Assembly: GCA_030220185.1 (NCBI GenBank)
Contig: JASPKZ010003419.1
Coordinates: 407,501 to 471,500 of the forward strand
Direction of reading: 5' to 3'
From: Diploptera punctata
Lineage: Eukaryota > Arthropoda > Insecta > Blattodea > Blaberidae
DNA length: 64,000 bases
Of the stretch, positions 51,385 through 63,860 are shown piece by piece (position 1 is the stretch's first letter; each line of letters opens with the position of its first letter). The notes beneath the pieces were generated by a model. That model had not been told where the DNA came from, did not search any database, and was given only the letters and a program-made list of their open reading frames with translations. A program made the position numbers and the translations under genes.

Positions 51385-51675
51385 ATGCTTACACAAAACA
51401 GGGGTTGATCCCAGAACATTAAGGGGGGAGGTTGGGTGAAATTCCCATTTTCTACATTTTTTGAGCTAGAGACTTGATGTTTTGTACAAACATTCGCTAC
51501 ATGATCCATAATGAGGTGTTTAAGTTTCATTCTTGTGATACATTTATTTTACGAGTTATTAAATATTATATTTTAAAAATGTTGCACATATAATTAAATG
51601 GGTTCCACAATTGTTTACTAAAATGTCTGATTTTTTACAAGACCCCTAAATATTTAGAAAAAAACATCATGCATT
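51385..51675. other. 3' flank of Gr-C1, nothing recognised
   Basis: AT-rich, with homopolymer runs and no gene. A SINE lies from 51687 and similar unassigned sequence continues at 52040-52480. Confidence 0.4.
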
Positions 51676-51686
51676 AGAATTCTTAT

Positions 51687-52023
51687 CCATCCATCCATAG
51701 TAATTCTGCCCGAAGGCAGGTCCTTCACTGCAACCATATTATTTTCATGCTATGCATGCAGTTTTACTAGAGAATAGTAGGTGTGGTAGCTTCCCGTTGC
51801 TTTCCACACCGGTGAAGGATGATGATGATAATGATAAGGATGATGATGATGGCCATATGATTTCGGGGACCGTTTGGGCCTGAACGTTTTCCTGACATTT
51901 GTCTTACAGGTGAGGAAAAACCCCGATAAAAACCTCACCGAGAAAAACTGTCCCGACCGGGGATCGAACCCGGGCCCGCTGCGTGACAAGGCAGCACGCT
52001 ACCTGGAGACCACAGCGGTGGAC
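51687..52023 (-). mobile_element. tRNA-derived SINE, family A (full length)
   Basis: Reverse copy with complete head (GATCGAACCCGGGCCCGCTG) and CCAT tail, flanked by AGAATTCTTAT at 51676 and 52024 (perfect 11-bp target duplication), so probably recent. Confidence 0.93.
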
Positions 52024-52484
52024 AGAATTCTTATAATGTGAATTAAATGGGATAAAAAAATGTACCTATTGCGTGGAATTACAAAAAAAAATTAATAATT
52101 GCATAAGTTTTATTTTTTATTTCTTAAAATACTACTTGAATCACGAAATCCATGCACTACTTTGTTACCTATTATTTTTAGGACATGCAGTAAAAATGTG
52201 AACCTTCTATGACAAAATTTTTGAATTCCATTCAATTTTGAATGTACAAAACTGCAGTGAAAATAAAAGTGTGGAAAAACAAGTTTAAAGATTTGCATGC
52301 AGGTGGCATTTAACTGGCGCAGCCTTTTAACGCTGATTTAATTTAGGGCACTTAGAAGCGTCATAGGCCTCTGAAACTTTGCCATCATATACATTAGAAT
52401 ACAGGCTAGTTTTTAGTAAAAAATACCAATTTTGATCTCAAATGGTCAATTTTTCACCTTCACCCCCTTAAAGTTTAGATTCTT

Positions 52485-52705
52485 TGTACGAAGTAGCGGA
52501 CCGCGCAGAGAACACGTCGCGGATAAATGTATAAATAGGGCAGGTAGTCGACAAAATTGCCAGTCTCAAGACAACCCTTGAGGATGCCGGACGCAGTCTC
52601 TGGAGAAACGTCGGGGAACTACAAGCCTCAAGACCACGGCCAACAGCCCGGAAATCTTCTACAAGATCATCATAGTAACTCCGGCCTCGAAAGCCTAAGT
52701 CTATA
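52485..52705. mobile_element. Single-arm relative of the element at 20830
   Basis: Contains GCGGACCGCGCAGAGAACAC, CAGTCTCAAGACAACCCTTG, GAAACGTCGGGGAACTACAA and AGCCCGGAAATCTTCTACAA in the order of the complete element's two ends. Confidence 0.75.
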
Positions 52706-52709
52706 TATT

Positions 52710-53495
52710 ACCCATGTAACTTGTTTCGATCGCAGATCGAAGGCGCACGCTATGTGCAAGAGGCAATACTAGTTTTATAGGAGTCTTTGTTCTATACCCT
52801 ATCTGGATATATCTAGTTTTGACATGAATATCCCTAGCATGCTGCAAAATAGCGTGATAACATATTTTCAGTTGGTTATAACAGCTATGTTAATGTACAT
52901 TCATGTTAGTAGATAATAGCCCCAGATTGTTCTATGTTATCGATCCTACTTTTTTAAAAACAATTTGTTCGGAGTCGCTTTAACTAGAACTGTCATAAGA
53001 AACATTTTCATACGTTACTTCTGCGTTTTGTAAAGTTTGTGTGTTCTCTCATTCTCTCGACATTTCAAGTGTCAGAGTAAATTTGTGTACCACGACATCT
53101 ACTGCGATGAATGTGCAGTTTAATTTTGCTGATAGGTGGTCTCTATTCATACGCGTATTCTGTTAAATATTGCAGCACCTGGCTCCTTAAACAATTCACT
53201 TCAGGTTTAAATCCTCAATTCATTTTCCCAGAAACCGGATTAAAGTTACCGTAAATTATATTAGGCCTATTTTCAGATATGCAAAACAAACAAAATATAA
53301 CGGTACTTGAGATCACAATAAGGCTGAAGGCAAAACACATTAATCTACTATTCACAAATGTTAACAAAATATTATCCTGCCAAGGGATGTACAAAATATT
53401 GCAAAATATATAACACCAGAGTTCAGCGAGTGTACATCGTCTTCTGATTCAAGGTCATTTAACTGCCGGCGAGACTACCTCGTCTCTTGAGGCGA
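52710..53495. other. Unassigned
   Basis: No gene, RNA or repeat I can support. Confidence 0.4.
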
Positions 53496-53499
53496 ATGG

Positions 53500-53740
53500 G
53501 TTGAAACAGTACACAAGATGTTCTGAAATAAATGTTTCCAATATGAGAAAGTATTCCTATCATGACAGGATATCTAAGATATTAAATTTTGAACCGAAGG
53601 GCAACAGAAGAAAGGGGAGACTAAAAGAACAGTGGATTCAAGGAGTGCGTAGGAGTATGGTGTCGAGAGGATTAACAGAAAGTGGCGCAGAGAATAGGGA
53701 TGTATGGAGGACTAAAATTTACAATGGCTTGTAAGAAAAC
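53500..53740 (+). mobile_element. LINE C-terminal fragment
   Basis: 77-codon frame ending a polyprotein: K-Y-S-Y-H-D-R-I-S-K-I-L-N-F-E-P-K-G, then R-K-G-R-L-K-E-Q-W and N-R-D-V-W-R-T-K-I. Related in pattern to 54235-54640 but not the same copy. Confidence 0.65.
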
Positions 53741-53937
53741 TACTGTAACGTGGAGAAATTCCTAATACAGAGAGAAAGAACTTTCAATCATGGTCGCCAT
53801 TGCTGTAAGTACGACAAAACACACTATCGTACAAAAATATTGCAGCATGTATCTGTCTATTCATATAGATACATACAGGGGAAAGTGCCTTGAATGGGCC
53901 GTATGTAAAATTAATAAAAATTAATGTTATAGATATA

Positions 53938-54131
53938 TCCACCGCTGTGGTGTCGAGGTGCTGCCTTGTCACGCAGCGGGCCCGGGTTCGATCACCGGTC
54001 GGGGCAGTTTTTCTGGGTGAGGTTTTTATCGGGGTTTTTCCTCACCTGTAAGACAAATGTCAGGAAAACTTTAAAGTCCAAACGGTCCCCAAAATCATAT
54101 GGCCATCATCATCATCCCTATCATTATCATG
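53938..54131 (+). mobile_element. tRNA-derived SINE, family A, 3'-truncated
   Basis: Complete head (CCGCTGTGGTGTCGAGG, GGGTTCGATCACCGG) and first half of the body, stopping inside the CAT-rich region. Confidence 0.85.
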
Positions 54132-54234
54132 CACCGTTGGAGTCAGTGTTTTTGTGTAATTAAATATAAGATTGGAATAAAAATATTATAAATAAAACCA
54201 AGACGTTGATAACCTATTTAAATCATTAATAAAA

Positions 54235-54640
54235 AAAGTGTTACGTTGTGTGGTGCAGAGACCTGGACTTCAGTTAGACAGCAAACAAAAAAAAATTACT
54301 ACAGAGAAGGATTTCTGGCGGAGGGCATCAAGAAAATCAAGAAATGAGAAAATTCGGAACCAGAAAATTAGAAAAATAATTAATGTTAAACGTAGTATTA
54401 TAGAAGTTATAGAAGAACGAAGATTGAAATGGTATAGACATCTGAAGAGGATGGATAATAATAGAATCCCATGAATGATGCTGGATTGGAATGCTGAAGG
54501 CAGGAGGAGAGGGGGGAAACACAGGGAACAGTGGATGGATGAAGCGAGAAGAAACATGATCAGCAGAGACCTCAAAGAAGAAGATGCTGAGGATAGACAT
54601 CTGTGGCGGAGCAAAGTATATTTGGCTAAAGAATAACTAC
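54235..54640 (+). mobile_element. LINE C-terminal fragment
   Basis: Reads E-E-R-R-L-K-W-Y-R-H-L-K-R-M-D-N-N-R-I-P, a stop, then N-A-E-G-R-R-R-G-G-K-H-R-E-Q-W-M-D and E-D-R-H-L-W-R-S-K-V. A tandem duplication of about 65 bp (GTCAACTGTTTGTGTGTGGA..) follows at 54705-54836. Confidence 0.65.
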
Positions 54641-55079
54641 TGTAATGTAGAGAAAATCCTTAATAAAAATATAAAGTTTACAATCCAGATAGTTTATATT
54701 ATTCAACTGTTTGTGTGTGAAACCGAAACAAAAGACAGCCAGAAGTCTAATTTCTCATTATACTAGTCAACTGTTTGTGTGTGGAACCAAGACAAAAGAC
54801 AGTCATAAGTCTAACTTCTCATTATACTATCTTGCAATCTTACCTTTTAGTATATAAAAGTCGTGAAGCTATTCACCACCTATCATATTATAAGGGCAAA
54901 GTAACTCCACCTTCCAGATGCCCGACCTTAAGAAGTGGGTTACAATTTCGCCATGCCAGGAGAGAATGCCAGAAATGTGACAAAGATAATCTGGAATCAT
55001 TTGTAAAAAAATGAAGAATGAAATACGCAGAACTTTAGATAAATATCCCTAATTAATAACAAAATTCAATAAAATTAAC

Positions 55080-55282
55080 TTGAACATAAAGTATAGCTAT
55101 TGCACACGCGATTAAGTATTCCCAGATGGATAAAAAAGTAAAACTCAACTAATAACTATGTTTGAACCTCATGTCGTGCATGACCTACAACAAGGAAAAT
55201 AAGTTTCATAATTGGGTTCAAAACACTTCATTTTACTAGCATCAGTTGCTAAAAAGACAAGCAATACAGATACACGTGCAAT
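55080..55282 (+). promoter_or_regulatory. Conserved 5' flank shared by the two Gr-D genes (candidate promoter)
   Basis: ATAAAGTATAGCTATTGCAC.. ACGCGATTAAGTATTCCCA.. here and at about 56628-56826 are aligned blocks of about 190 bp before each start codon. They show that leader and promoter were duplicated with the gene. No defined core-promoter element can be named. Confidence 0.5.
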
Positions 55283-56538
55283 ATGGACGAAAAAGAATTT
55301 TATTCTACCATAAAACCTTTATATTTGTTCTCAAGAATTTTTGGTTTGTTGCCTGTTTCAATATTCAAAAGAGGATCTTGGCAAATAAGATGCTTGCTTC
55401 TCATCTGGACATTTATATGGATAATTTCTTTAACTTGTTACACCTGTTATGATGCCTACTGTGTAGTGGATGACTGGAAAGTGGATCCCATAACCATTTA
55501 CGATGTATCATTTTTTATTTACTTCACGACGCTCTCTGTCTCGTGTGTCATAAATTTAATAAACAATATTGTTTTCAGAAATAACTTCCCAAAAATAATT
55601 TCCAATTTTTTGTGAAATGGACAAAGAATTATTACCAAGATCAGGGATCGAAATATATAAAAAAGAAAGAATCTGTTCTATTGTAGACATTGTTATCATC
55701 AAAACAATGTTCTTGGCTTCAAATGTTGGATTATTTTTTATTCTTTATTCGGGCACAATTTTAGGAGACGTGTATACATTCTTTGGGAACATACCATTCC
55801 TTATTAACAACCTGCAGATTATGCAGTTCATTACTTGGGTCAGAAAAAATCAATCAAAGGTTGAAAATCATTAATTACATCCTAAAGAATCAAACAAAAG
55901 TTGATCAAATAGTTCTGACAAGAATAATAAGATCAAACATAATTGGAAACATGCCTGAGAATTTGAGAGGAACTTCAGTGGGACAATCTGTCAAGCATTC
56001 AGACGATATTCAACTGTTGCAAAGCGTTTATATTAATCTGTACCGAACAAACGGAACTATAAATTCAATATACTCGATGCCTATTGTCTGTCAGACCATC
56101 ACCAACTACATAACGTGTGTCTCCTCGCTGTATTTGGCCATAGACAAATTATCTGAAGGAAGGTGGGTGAATGATTCCACTGTTTATTTTGGTATAGTGA
56201 TTTGTATATTGTTGATATTGGTGTGGATGTTGAAGAACTGCCACCTAGCGTGTGGAGAAGCAAACAGTATAATTGAAAACATTCACGAAATGACAACGAA
56301 TTCAAACATTTCACAAACAGCTGAAAGTGATTTGTTGAAATTCAAGTTACTTGTGAAAGATATGCCGATTGAATTTACACCTTATGGACTTGTGAAATTA
56401 GATATGTCTTTACTTTGCAGTACCGTTGGTATCATCTGCACCTACATTATAATTCTCATTCAATTTAAATCATCAGTCCCTCAAACTGATGACTCAACAC
56501 AGAAAATAATAACAACTACAGAAACTGCTAATAACTAA
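55283..56538 (+). pseudogene. Gustatory receptor with two single-base frameshifts (Gr-D1)
   Basis: A full-length receptor reading M-D-E-K-E-F-Y-S-T-I-K-P-L-Y-L-F-S-R-I-F-G-L-L-P-V-S at the start and ending T-Y-I-I-I-L-I-Q-F, the exact Gr signature, followed by a 23-residue tail. The frame breaks twice. One extra T in the T run 55606-55611 follows I-I-S-N, where Gr-D2 has S-K-F-C-E. One extra A in the A run 55844-55849 lies within R-K-I-N-Q-R-L-K. Everything between is well preserved, with seven membrane segments. Both breaks lie in homopolymers, so sequencing error is as likely as a true pseudogene. Confidence 0.85.
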
Positions 56539-56826
56539 TGCACGCGAATCGACAAAATAACAACGAACTATGCACAAGATTAAATGCATAATTAATACAA
56601 AAATTCAATACATTTCACTTGAAAATAAAGTATAGCTATTGCTCACGCGATTAAGTATTCCCACATGGATTAAACATGAAACATAGCTACACTAATAACA
56701 TATCTTGCAACCAGATGTCGCGCAATAATTAGAACCAAGAAAAAATTTTCAATATTCAACTCGTAAACTTTTCATTCTATTACCATCAGTTGTTAAATGA
56801 ACAAGCAATATAAATACACATTGAAT

Positions 56827-58063
56827 ATGGGTGAAGAAGAATTTTATTCTACTGTAAAACCTTTATTTTTGTTCTCAAGAAATTTTGGTTTGGTGCCTGT
56901 TTCGATATTCAAAACAGAATCTTGGCAAGTAAGGTATTTGCATCTTATCTGGACATTTATATGGATCATTTCTTTAAGTGGTTCCGAATGTTACGGCATC
57001 AACCTTTCCTTGGAAGATTGGGGGGATGGTCCGGTATATATATATGAATTATCAAATGAATTTTACTTCACGACGCTCTCTGTCGCAAGTATAATAAATT
57101 TAATAAACAATATTGTATTTGGAAATAACTTCCCAAAAATAATTTCCAAGTTTTGTGAAGTGGACAAAGAACTAATACCAAGATCAAGTATTGAAATATA
57201 TAGAAGAGAAAGAATGTCTTCTATAATAGACATTATCATCATCACAACCAGTTTCGTGGCTTCAAGTGTTGGATTATGTTTGGTTCTTGAACCAGAGTCA
57301 TTTCAATATTATGTCTTTACAGTGTTTGGAAACCTACCATTACTTATTAATGACCTGCAAATTCTCACATTCCTGACTTTGGTTAGGAAAATCAATCAAA
57401 GATTGAAAATAATTAATTACATCCTAAAAAATCAAACAAAAGTTGATCAAACCGTTTCGACAAGAATATTAAGATCAAATATCATTGGAAACGTATCTGA
57501 GAATTTGAGAGAAACTTCAGAGGAACAAACTGTCAAGCATTTAGATGACGTTCAACTGTTGCAAAGCATTTACATTACTCTGTACCGAACAAAAGATACT
57601 ATAAATTCAACATATTCGATGTCTATTGTTTGCCAGGTCATGACCATCTATATAACAGGTGTCTCATCGCTGTATTTGGCCATACACGAATTGTCTGAAG
57701 GAGGATATGCGATTGATTCAATTGAACATTTTGGCACAGTTAGCCATGTACTGCTGATGTTAGCATGGGTGCTGATGAACTGCCACCTAGCGTGTGAAGA
57801 AGCAAACAGTATAATTGAAAACATCCACGAAATGACAACAAATTCAAACATTTCAGAAACAGTTCAAAGTGATTTGAAATTCAAGTTACTTGTGAAAGAT
57901 ATGCCGATTGAATTTACACCTTATGGACTTTTCAAATTAGATATGTCATTTCTTTTGCAGTACCGTCGGTATTATCTGCACCTACATCATAATTCTCATA
58001 CAGTTCAGAATATCAACTGGTGAGACCACGCCGAAAAAATTAAATACAACTGAAATAGAGTAA
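56827..58063 (+). CDS. Gustatory receptor, C-terminus frameshifted (Gr-D2)
   Basis: Tandem partner of Gr-D1, starting M-G-E-E-E-F-Y-S-T-V-K-P-L-F-L-F. An in-frame ATG ten codons earlier (56797) lies in the conserved flank and is not preferred. Membrane segments 1-6 are intact, at about residues 38-58, 79-97, 124-144, 151-171, 272-291 and 304-328. As written, the frame stops at 58023 with an unrelated ending, because a T run (57953-57956) has one base more than in Gr-D1. In the other frame the sequence continues C-T-Y-I-I-I-L-I-Q-F to a TAA at 58061. A one-base homopolymer error would therefore explain the loss of the last membrane segment. Otherwise it is a recent pseudogene. Confidence 0.82.
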
Positions 58064-58069
58064 CTTCAG

Positions 58070-58575
58070 TCATCTAGTTTACTAAACACACAAAAAACAA
58101 GAAAGCGCACAGTTCAGTATTGTTGATGTGCTGCCCAATCGGTAGCCTTTTAAATTCCGATGGCAGCGGCAGCGATCATATCTTGCCTTATAACTAGAGC
58201 CCGGATTTCTATGTAATTACATTTTTTTCCTCAGTGTCTCTGTTAACGAATTAGGCCACCAGGACCATTATATGTCATGTTCATGTTACATATGTTTACA
58301 TATGTAACATGGACATATTTTACATAATTACATATTTTTACATATTTTGTCAAATGCTAAATTGAAATCACACGTCTGTCTGCGTAAGTATTCACCAATG
58401 ATGTTTTGTGACGTCAAGTGAACGTTTAAAAAATAATTCTGCTCATTGACAAAAAATAATTCCAGAAAAATATTCAAAAATATGTTGTTTACTGTGTTTT
58501 GTGCCTTGATATGCTTTAGGATTGTACCTAATCTGATGGAACATACTCTTTTTATGAGTCAAAATAATTTTTCAC
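58070..58575. other. Unassigned; contains a short palindrome
   Basis: TGTTACATATGTTTACATATGTAACA-type hairpin at about 58283-58308 within sequence rich in TTACATA. No gene. Confidence 0.4.
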
Positions 58576-58579
58576 CTGC

Positions 58580-58960
58580 TCATCCGAGTCTACGAGACGT
58601 AACTGTTCTTAATACATCTGGTTTCCTATAAAGATCACATAGCTAACTATTATTTAGTCTTCTCCATTCTCTTGTCCATATCCCTTTTGATCCAAAACCT
58701 TTCCTAAGAACTTTTCTCTCAAAAACATTCATTGTTTCACAATCTCATGATATAAGTGAGAGAATAACATTTTCATATATTTTAAGTTCAAGGTTTTTGA
58801 GTGAAGTTGGGAGGATAAGAGTCCATGTAATACATAACAACATGTATTTCCAGAATTGAGCCCATGTTTAATTGTTTTGTGTATATCAATCTTATTTGTA
58901 ATTATTGTCGTTTATTGTAATGTTTGGATGTGTGGATATGTCAAGGTGGTGGCCGTGTTT
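58580..58960 (-). mobile_element. RTE-like LINE remnant
   Basis: Minus-strand copy of the middle of the RTE-like 3' half: CATCTGGTTTCCTATAAAGA, CTTCTCCATTCTCTTGTCC and TGAGCCCATGTTTAATT blocks in family order. Confidence 0.7.
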
Positions 58961-58964
58961 GTTG

Positions 58965-59835
58965 TCCTATTAGAATGATGATTTGTGATTTGTTAGGTTT
59001 CGTATTTAGACCAGAACTTGGAGATCGGTTAAAGATGACAAGAGAATGTCATTGTTGCAAATATAATGTGTTCGTTTCTGGATTAAATAGGTTGCAAACC
59101 CTGGCATAACAATGCAGTGAAGAAGAACAAGAATATAAAAGAAGGAAGTTTTATAAATGTGCACATTTTAAGCTATAAATTCCTTGCGGTAAATATAATC
59201 AAAAATGTTATAGACTTTATATTGTAAATGTGTAGTGTTCTCAGAAAAATAAATATTGTGCATTAGTTTGTAAAGACAGTGAGTGTCGGTCTTACGTTCA
59301 CGCAGTACATATAGGACGTGAAATGGCATACATTTTTTCTTGCTGTGTTCTCTCGAGGTCTATTTTAGTACAAATTAAATAAAGAGAATGGAAATAAAAC
59401 ATACATTTTTATTCACAAAACAGAGGATAAATTGAACCCATTGCAGGGGCGAGTTCTGTACTTTGTTTTAAAAAAATACGAACATATTTACAACATTTGA
59501 CGCGAAAAATGTTTCTAAGTTCTAATCATTCGCCATCGCATGCGCCAACAAACGCTTAGCATTTTATTCTGAGTGTTTCATTGTTCAAATTATTTCTCAC
59601 CATTTACAATGATTTTTACATTTTTTAACGATTATCAATATATTTTTCTACGATATTTAACTACATACGAAGCATGAAGACGTGGCAGCCATATTGATTT
59701 TAAAGAATATTATATGTAACAACAAATACGTGTCCCAGTGCAGCCAACATAGAGTATATACTAATTAACTGTACATATACTTCAAAATTTCAGAACTTAC
59801 TATTTACTTTGGGCGTTACATTTTGTCATAGGATA
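58965..59835. other. Unassigned, AT-rich
   Basis: No supported feature. A 61-codon frame at 58924-59109 overlaps the LINE remnant and has no family match. Confidence 0.4.
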
Positions 59836-59839
59836 CACT

Positions 59840-62096
59840 TCTTTAGGTTAGCTTTTAAATTGCTTTAGGTTAGCTTTTGAATTGCGTTAGGTTAGAATTT
59901 TAGGTTGGTCTTTCACAGGTTATAGTACTTAAATTGCGTTAGGTTAGCTTTCATGTTTGTTGTTTACATGGTACAGTACTTAAATTGCGTTAGGTTAGCT
60001 TTTAGGTTGGATTTTCACAGGTTATAGTAATTAAATTTCGTTAGGTTAGCATTTGTGTTGGTCTTTCACAGGTTAGACTACTTAAAATGCATTAGCTTAG
60101 CTTTTAGGTTTGTCTTTCACAGGTTAGAGTACTTAAATTGAGTTAGGTTAGCTTTTAGGTAGGATTTTCAAAGGTTAGAGTATTTAAAATGCGTTAGGTT
60201 AGCTTTTGGGTTGGTCTTTCACAGGTTAGAGTACTTAAATTGAGTTAGGTTAGCTTTTAGGTTGGATTTTCAAAGGTTAGAGTATTTAAATTGAGTTAGG
60301 TTAGCTTTTAGGTTGGATTTTCAAAGGTTAGAGTATTTAAATTGCGTTAGGTTAGCTTTTGGGTTGGTCTTTCAGAGGTTAGAGTACTTAAATTGAGTTA
60401 GGTTAGCTTTTAGGTTGGACGTTCACAGGTTAGAGTATTTAAATTGCGTTAGGTTAGCTTTTAGGTTGGTCTTTCACAGGTGTAGTACTTAAATTGAGTT
60501 AGGTTAGCTTTTGGGTTGGTCTTTCACAGGTTAGACTACTTAAATTGCATTAGGTTAGCTTTTAGGTTGGTCTTTCACAGGTTAGAGTACTTAAATTGAG
60601 TTAGGTTAGCTTTTAGGTTGGATTTTCAAAGGTTAGAGTATTTAAATTGAGTTAGGTTAGCTTTTGGGTTGGTCTTTCACAGGTTAGACTACTTAAATTG
60701 CATTAGGTTAGCTTTTAGGTTTGTCTTTCACAGGTTAGAGTACTTAAATTGCGTTAAGTTAGCACTTGGGTTGGTCTTTCACAGGTTAGACTACTTAAAT
60801 TGAGTTAGGTTAACTTTTAGGTTGGATTTTCACAGGTTATAGTAATTAAATTTCGTTAGGTTAGCATTTGGGTTGGTCTTTCACAGGTTAGACTACTTAA
60901 ATTGCATTAGGTTAGCTTTTAGGTTTGTCTTTCACAGGTTAGAGTACTTAAATTGAGTTAGGTTAGCTTTTAGGTTGGATTTTCACAGGTTATAGTATTT
61001 AAATTGCGTTAGATTAGCTTTTGGATTGGTCTTTCACAGGTTAGACTACTTAAATTGCATTAGGTTAGCTTTTAGGTTGGTCTTTCACAGGTTAGAGTAC
61101 TTAAATTGAGTTAGGTTAGCTTTTAGGTTGGACTTTCACAGGTTAGATTATTTAAATTGCGTTAGGTTAGTTTTTGGGTTGGTCTTTCACAGGTTAGACT
61201 ACTTAAATTGCATTAGGTTAGCTTTTAGGTTGGTCTTTCACAGGTTAGAGTACTTAAATTGAGTTAGGTTAGCTTTTAGGTTGGTCTTTCACAGGTTAGA
61301 CTACTTAAATTGCATTAGGTTAGCTTTTAGGTTGGTCTTTCACAGGTTAGAGTACTTAAATTGAGTTAGGTTAGCTTTTAGGTTGGACTTTCACAGGTTA
61401 GAGTACTTAAATTGAGTTAGGTTAGCTTTTAGGTTGGTCTTTCACAGGTTAGAGTACTTAAATTGAGTTAGGTTAGCTTTTAGGTTGGACTTTCACAGGT
61501 TAGAGTACTTAAATTGAGTTAGGTTAGCTTTTAGGTTGGACTTTCACAGGTTAGATTATTTAAATTGCGTTAGGTTAGTTTTTGGGTTGGTCTTTCACAG
61601 GTTAGACTACTTAAATTGCATTAGGTTAGCTTTTAGGTTGGTCTTTCACAGGTTAGAATACTTAAATTGAGTTAGGTTAGCTTTTAGGTTGGACTTTCAC
61701 AGGTTAGAGTACTTAAATTGAGTTAGGTTAGCTTTTAGGTTGGCCTTTCACAGGTTAGAGTACTTAAATTGAGTTAGGTTAGTTTTTGGGTTGGTCTTTC
61801 ACAGGTTAGAGTACTTAAATTGAGTTAGGTTAGTTTTTGGGTTGGTCTTTCACAGGTTAGAGTACTTAAATTGAGTTAGGTTAGCTTTTAGGTTGGTCTT
61901 TAACAGGTTAGAGTTCTTAAATTGCTTTAGATTAGTTTTCAGGTTTGTCTTTCACAGGTTAGAGTACTTAAATTGCGTTAGGTTAGCTTTTAGTTTGATG
62001 TTTCACACGTTAGAGTACTTAAATTGCGTTAGGTTAGCTTTTAGGTAGGTTTTTCACAGGTTAGAGCGCTTAAATTACGTTAGGTTAGCTATTAGG
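59840..62096. repeat. 51-bp minisatellite rich in TTAGG, about 44 copies
   Basis: The unit carries GTTAGGTTAGCTTTTAGG, TTGGTCTTTCACAGG and TTAGAGTACTTAAATTGA in order. Consecutive units at 61261 and 61312 are 51 bp apart. Variants (GAG/GCA/GCG starts, GGTCTTTC/GGACTTTC, GAGTAC/GACTAC) recur in a pattern: the block around 61141 is repeated exactly 408 bp (eight units) later at 61549. Units at the left edge are most diverged. Each unit holds several TTAGG or TTAG motifs. Confidence 0.93.
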
Positions 62097-62099
62097 TTC

Positions 62100-62810
62100 T
62101 GAAATATCGTGTTGTGTTGGCTGCATCCCGTGATTCCACAGTAAATCGCATCGTGTTTTTGGCGCATGCGCATATTGCATGCTTTTTCGCGTCACATGTA
62201 GAGTTTTCATTTATTTTTTTGTCAAGGTCATTTTCGGTATCGGCTAGATAGGATCGGTGAAGATCTGTACAACTCTTTTCAAACATAATTTTATGAGAAC
62301 AACCTCAATAGATCCAAACCTTCGAATTCGAAGTTCGTTAAAACGTTTGAGAACCCCTGTTCTGTGCAAACACCCCATAGTCCAGGTTGCAATGAGTTTT
62401 GTTGTGCTCGAATGAGTTTATGGACGCCCCCAGGCGACTTTGAGAGGAGTTTAGCATAATGAGAATGGAAGGGCCCTCACTACAGTTTTCCCTTTCACTG
62501 AACTTGACGCTAGCGCAGTATGAAAGCTAATTGTTTTTTATTCATTTAACGTGACCAACATTTGAAAAATTGCTCATCATCCGTACCTCGAGAAAGTTAT
62601 CGCTTCTGTAGCGTAAAATACATTTTAATTTAATTAACACGACCTTTAACTGTACTTTATTTGTATTGTTTAATGACGCTTCAATGCACAAGAACGTCAG
62701 AATACATTGCCTATTGCACTAGGGAAAGTGCAGAAGAGATCTTCATGAAAATAATAACTGTAAAACTATTTACTCTATACTCAAACATAAAATGAATAAC
62801 ATTAAAAACT
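62100..62810. other. Unassigned
   Basis: No gene or repeat recognised. Slightly higher GC near 62150 (GGCGCATGCGCATATTGCAT). Confidence 0.4.
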
Positions 62811-62814
62811 ACCC

Positions 62815-63860
62815 AAGTAACTAACTCACTGGCATAGTTTCATGGATTCGCAAACATAACCTCTCCATACATCCCTATCCTGAGCTAAAATTTTCCAATC
62901 ATTCGCTGAATAATCTACTTCCCTCAAATCATAGTTAATGTTATTCTCCTACCTTATTCTTGGCCTACCTCCTGGGCGTTTTTCCTTTGAATTTCCTACA
63001 AGGAGTTTCCATGTCCCTCTTTCATTCCTCATTTGTGTCACATGTCCTGCCCATGGCAATCTACGAAATTTAATTGTTCTTATTATAACTTGTTTGGCAT
63101 AAAGGCCACGGTTATATAATCTTATCCATTCGCCTGTACCTGTTCATCTCGCTTTGGTCCAAACAAACTTTGTTCTGAAATAGCCTACTATAAATATTTG
63201 TTTCGTCTCTTAAATTAAGAGTCCATGTTTCGTAACCATATAATGTAACTTGCAGACTAACAGTATTATGTGGCCTATTTTCTGTTTAATGTTTTTCGAT
63301 AAAAGTTGGGACTTCAAGAGTCTCTGTAATGCATAATAGTAAGCATTTCCTGGATTGAGCCTATGTTTAATTCTTTGTACATCCCATTCCTATCTCTAAT
63401 TATTGTTCCTAAGCATTTTAATTCAGTCACTTCTTTAATATGACCTTAATTTTTTCATTAACTGTCCATTTCCATTATATAATGTATTTCTATCTTCGGC
63501 CATATATTTAGATTTATTGATGTTTATTTTCAGCCCTAATTTCTTAGTGTTACTCGATAGTGTGTGCGTGTTGGCCTTTAATATCTCCTCGCTATCGGTC
63601 AATAGTACTACATCATCAGCATAAACTATCAGCTTATTAATGCCACTGAATTTGTAGGCCTTATTCTCCCTCTAAAGATTTGATGGCATGCTCTAGTACA
63701 AAATTAAATAGTGGAGGTGATAGTGCATCTCCTTGCTTCAACCCTTTGTGGATTTCAAAAGTATCTGAAACCTTTTGCCTACACGCACCCTACTCTTTGT
63801 GCCATTTAGACATATTCGGAAATATTTAACTTTTTAGGAATTCCAGCAGGATACTATATA
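62815..63860 (-). mobile_element. RTE-like LINE, longer copy with reverse-transcriptase motif
   Basis: The minus strand includes L-I-V-Y-A-D-D-V-V-L-L-T-D (about 63590-63630), K-K-L-G-L-K-I-N-I-N-K and the family's C-terminal W-A-G-H-V, each in broken frames. The 3' end at about 62815 has the AACTAACTCACTGGC block. Older than the copy at 32340. Confidence 0.8.

Noticed and set aside
59840..62096. True telomere
   Set aside because: The unit is 51 bp, not a pure TTAGG array, and ordinary sequence with a LINE follows it.
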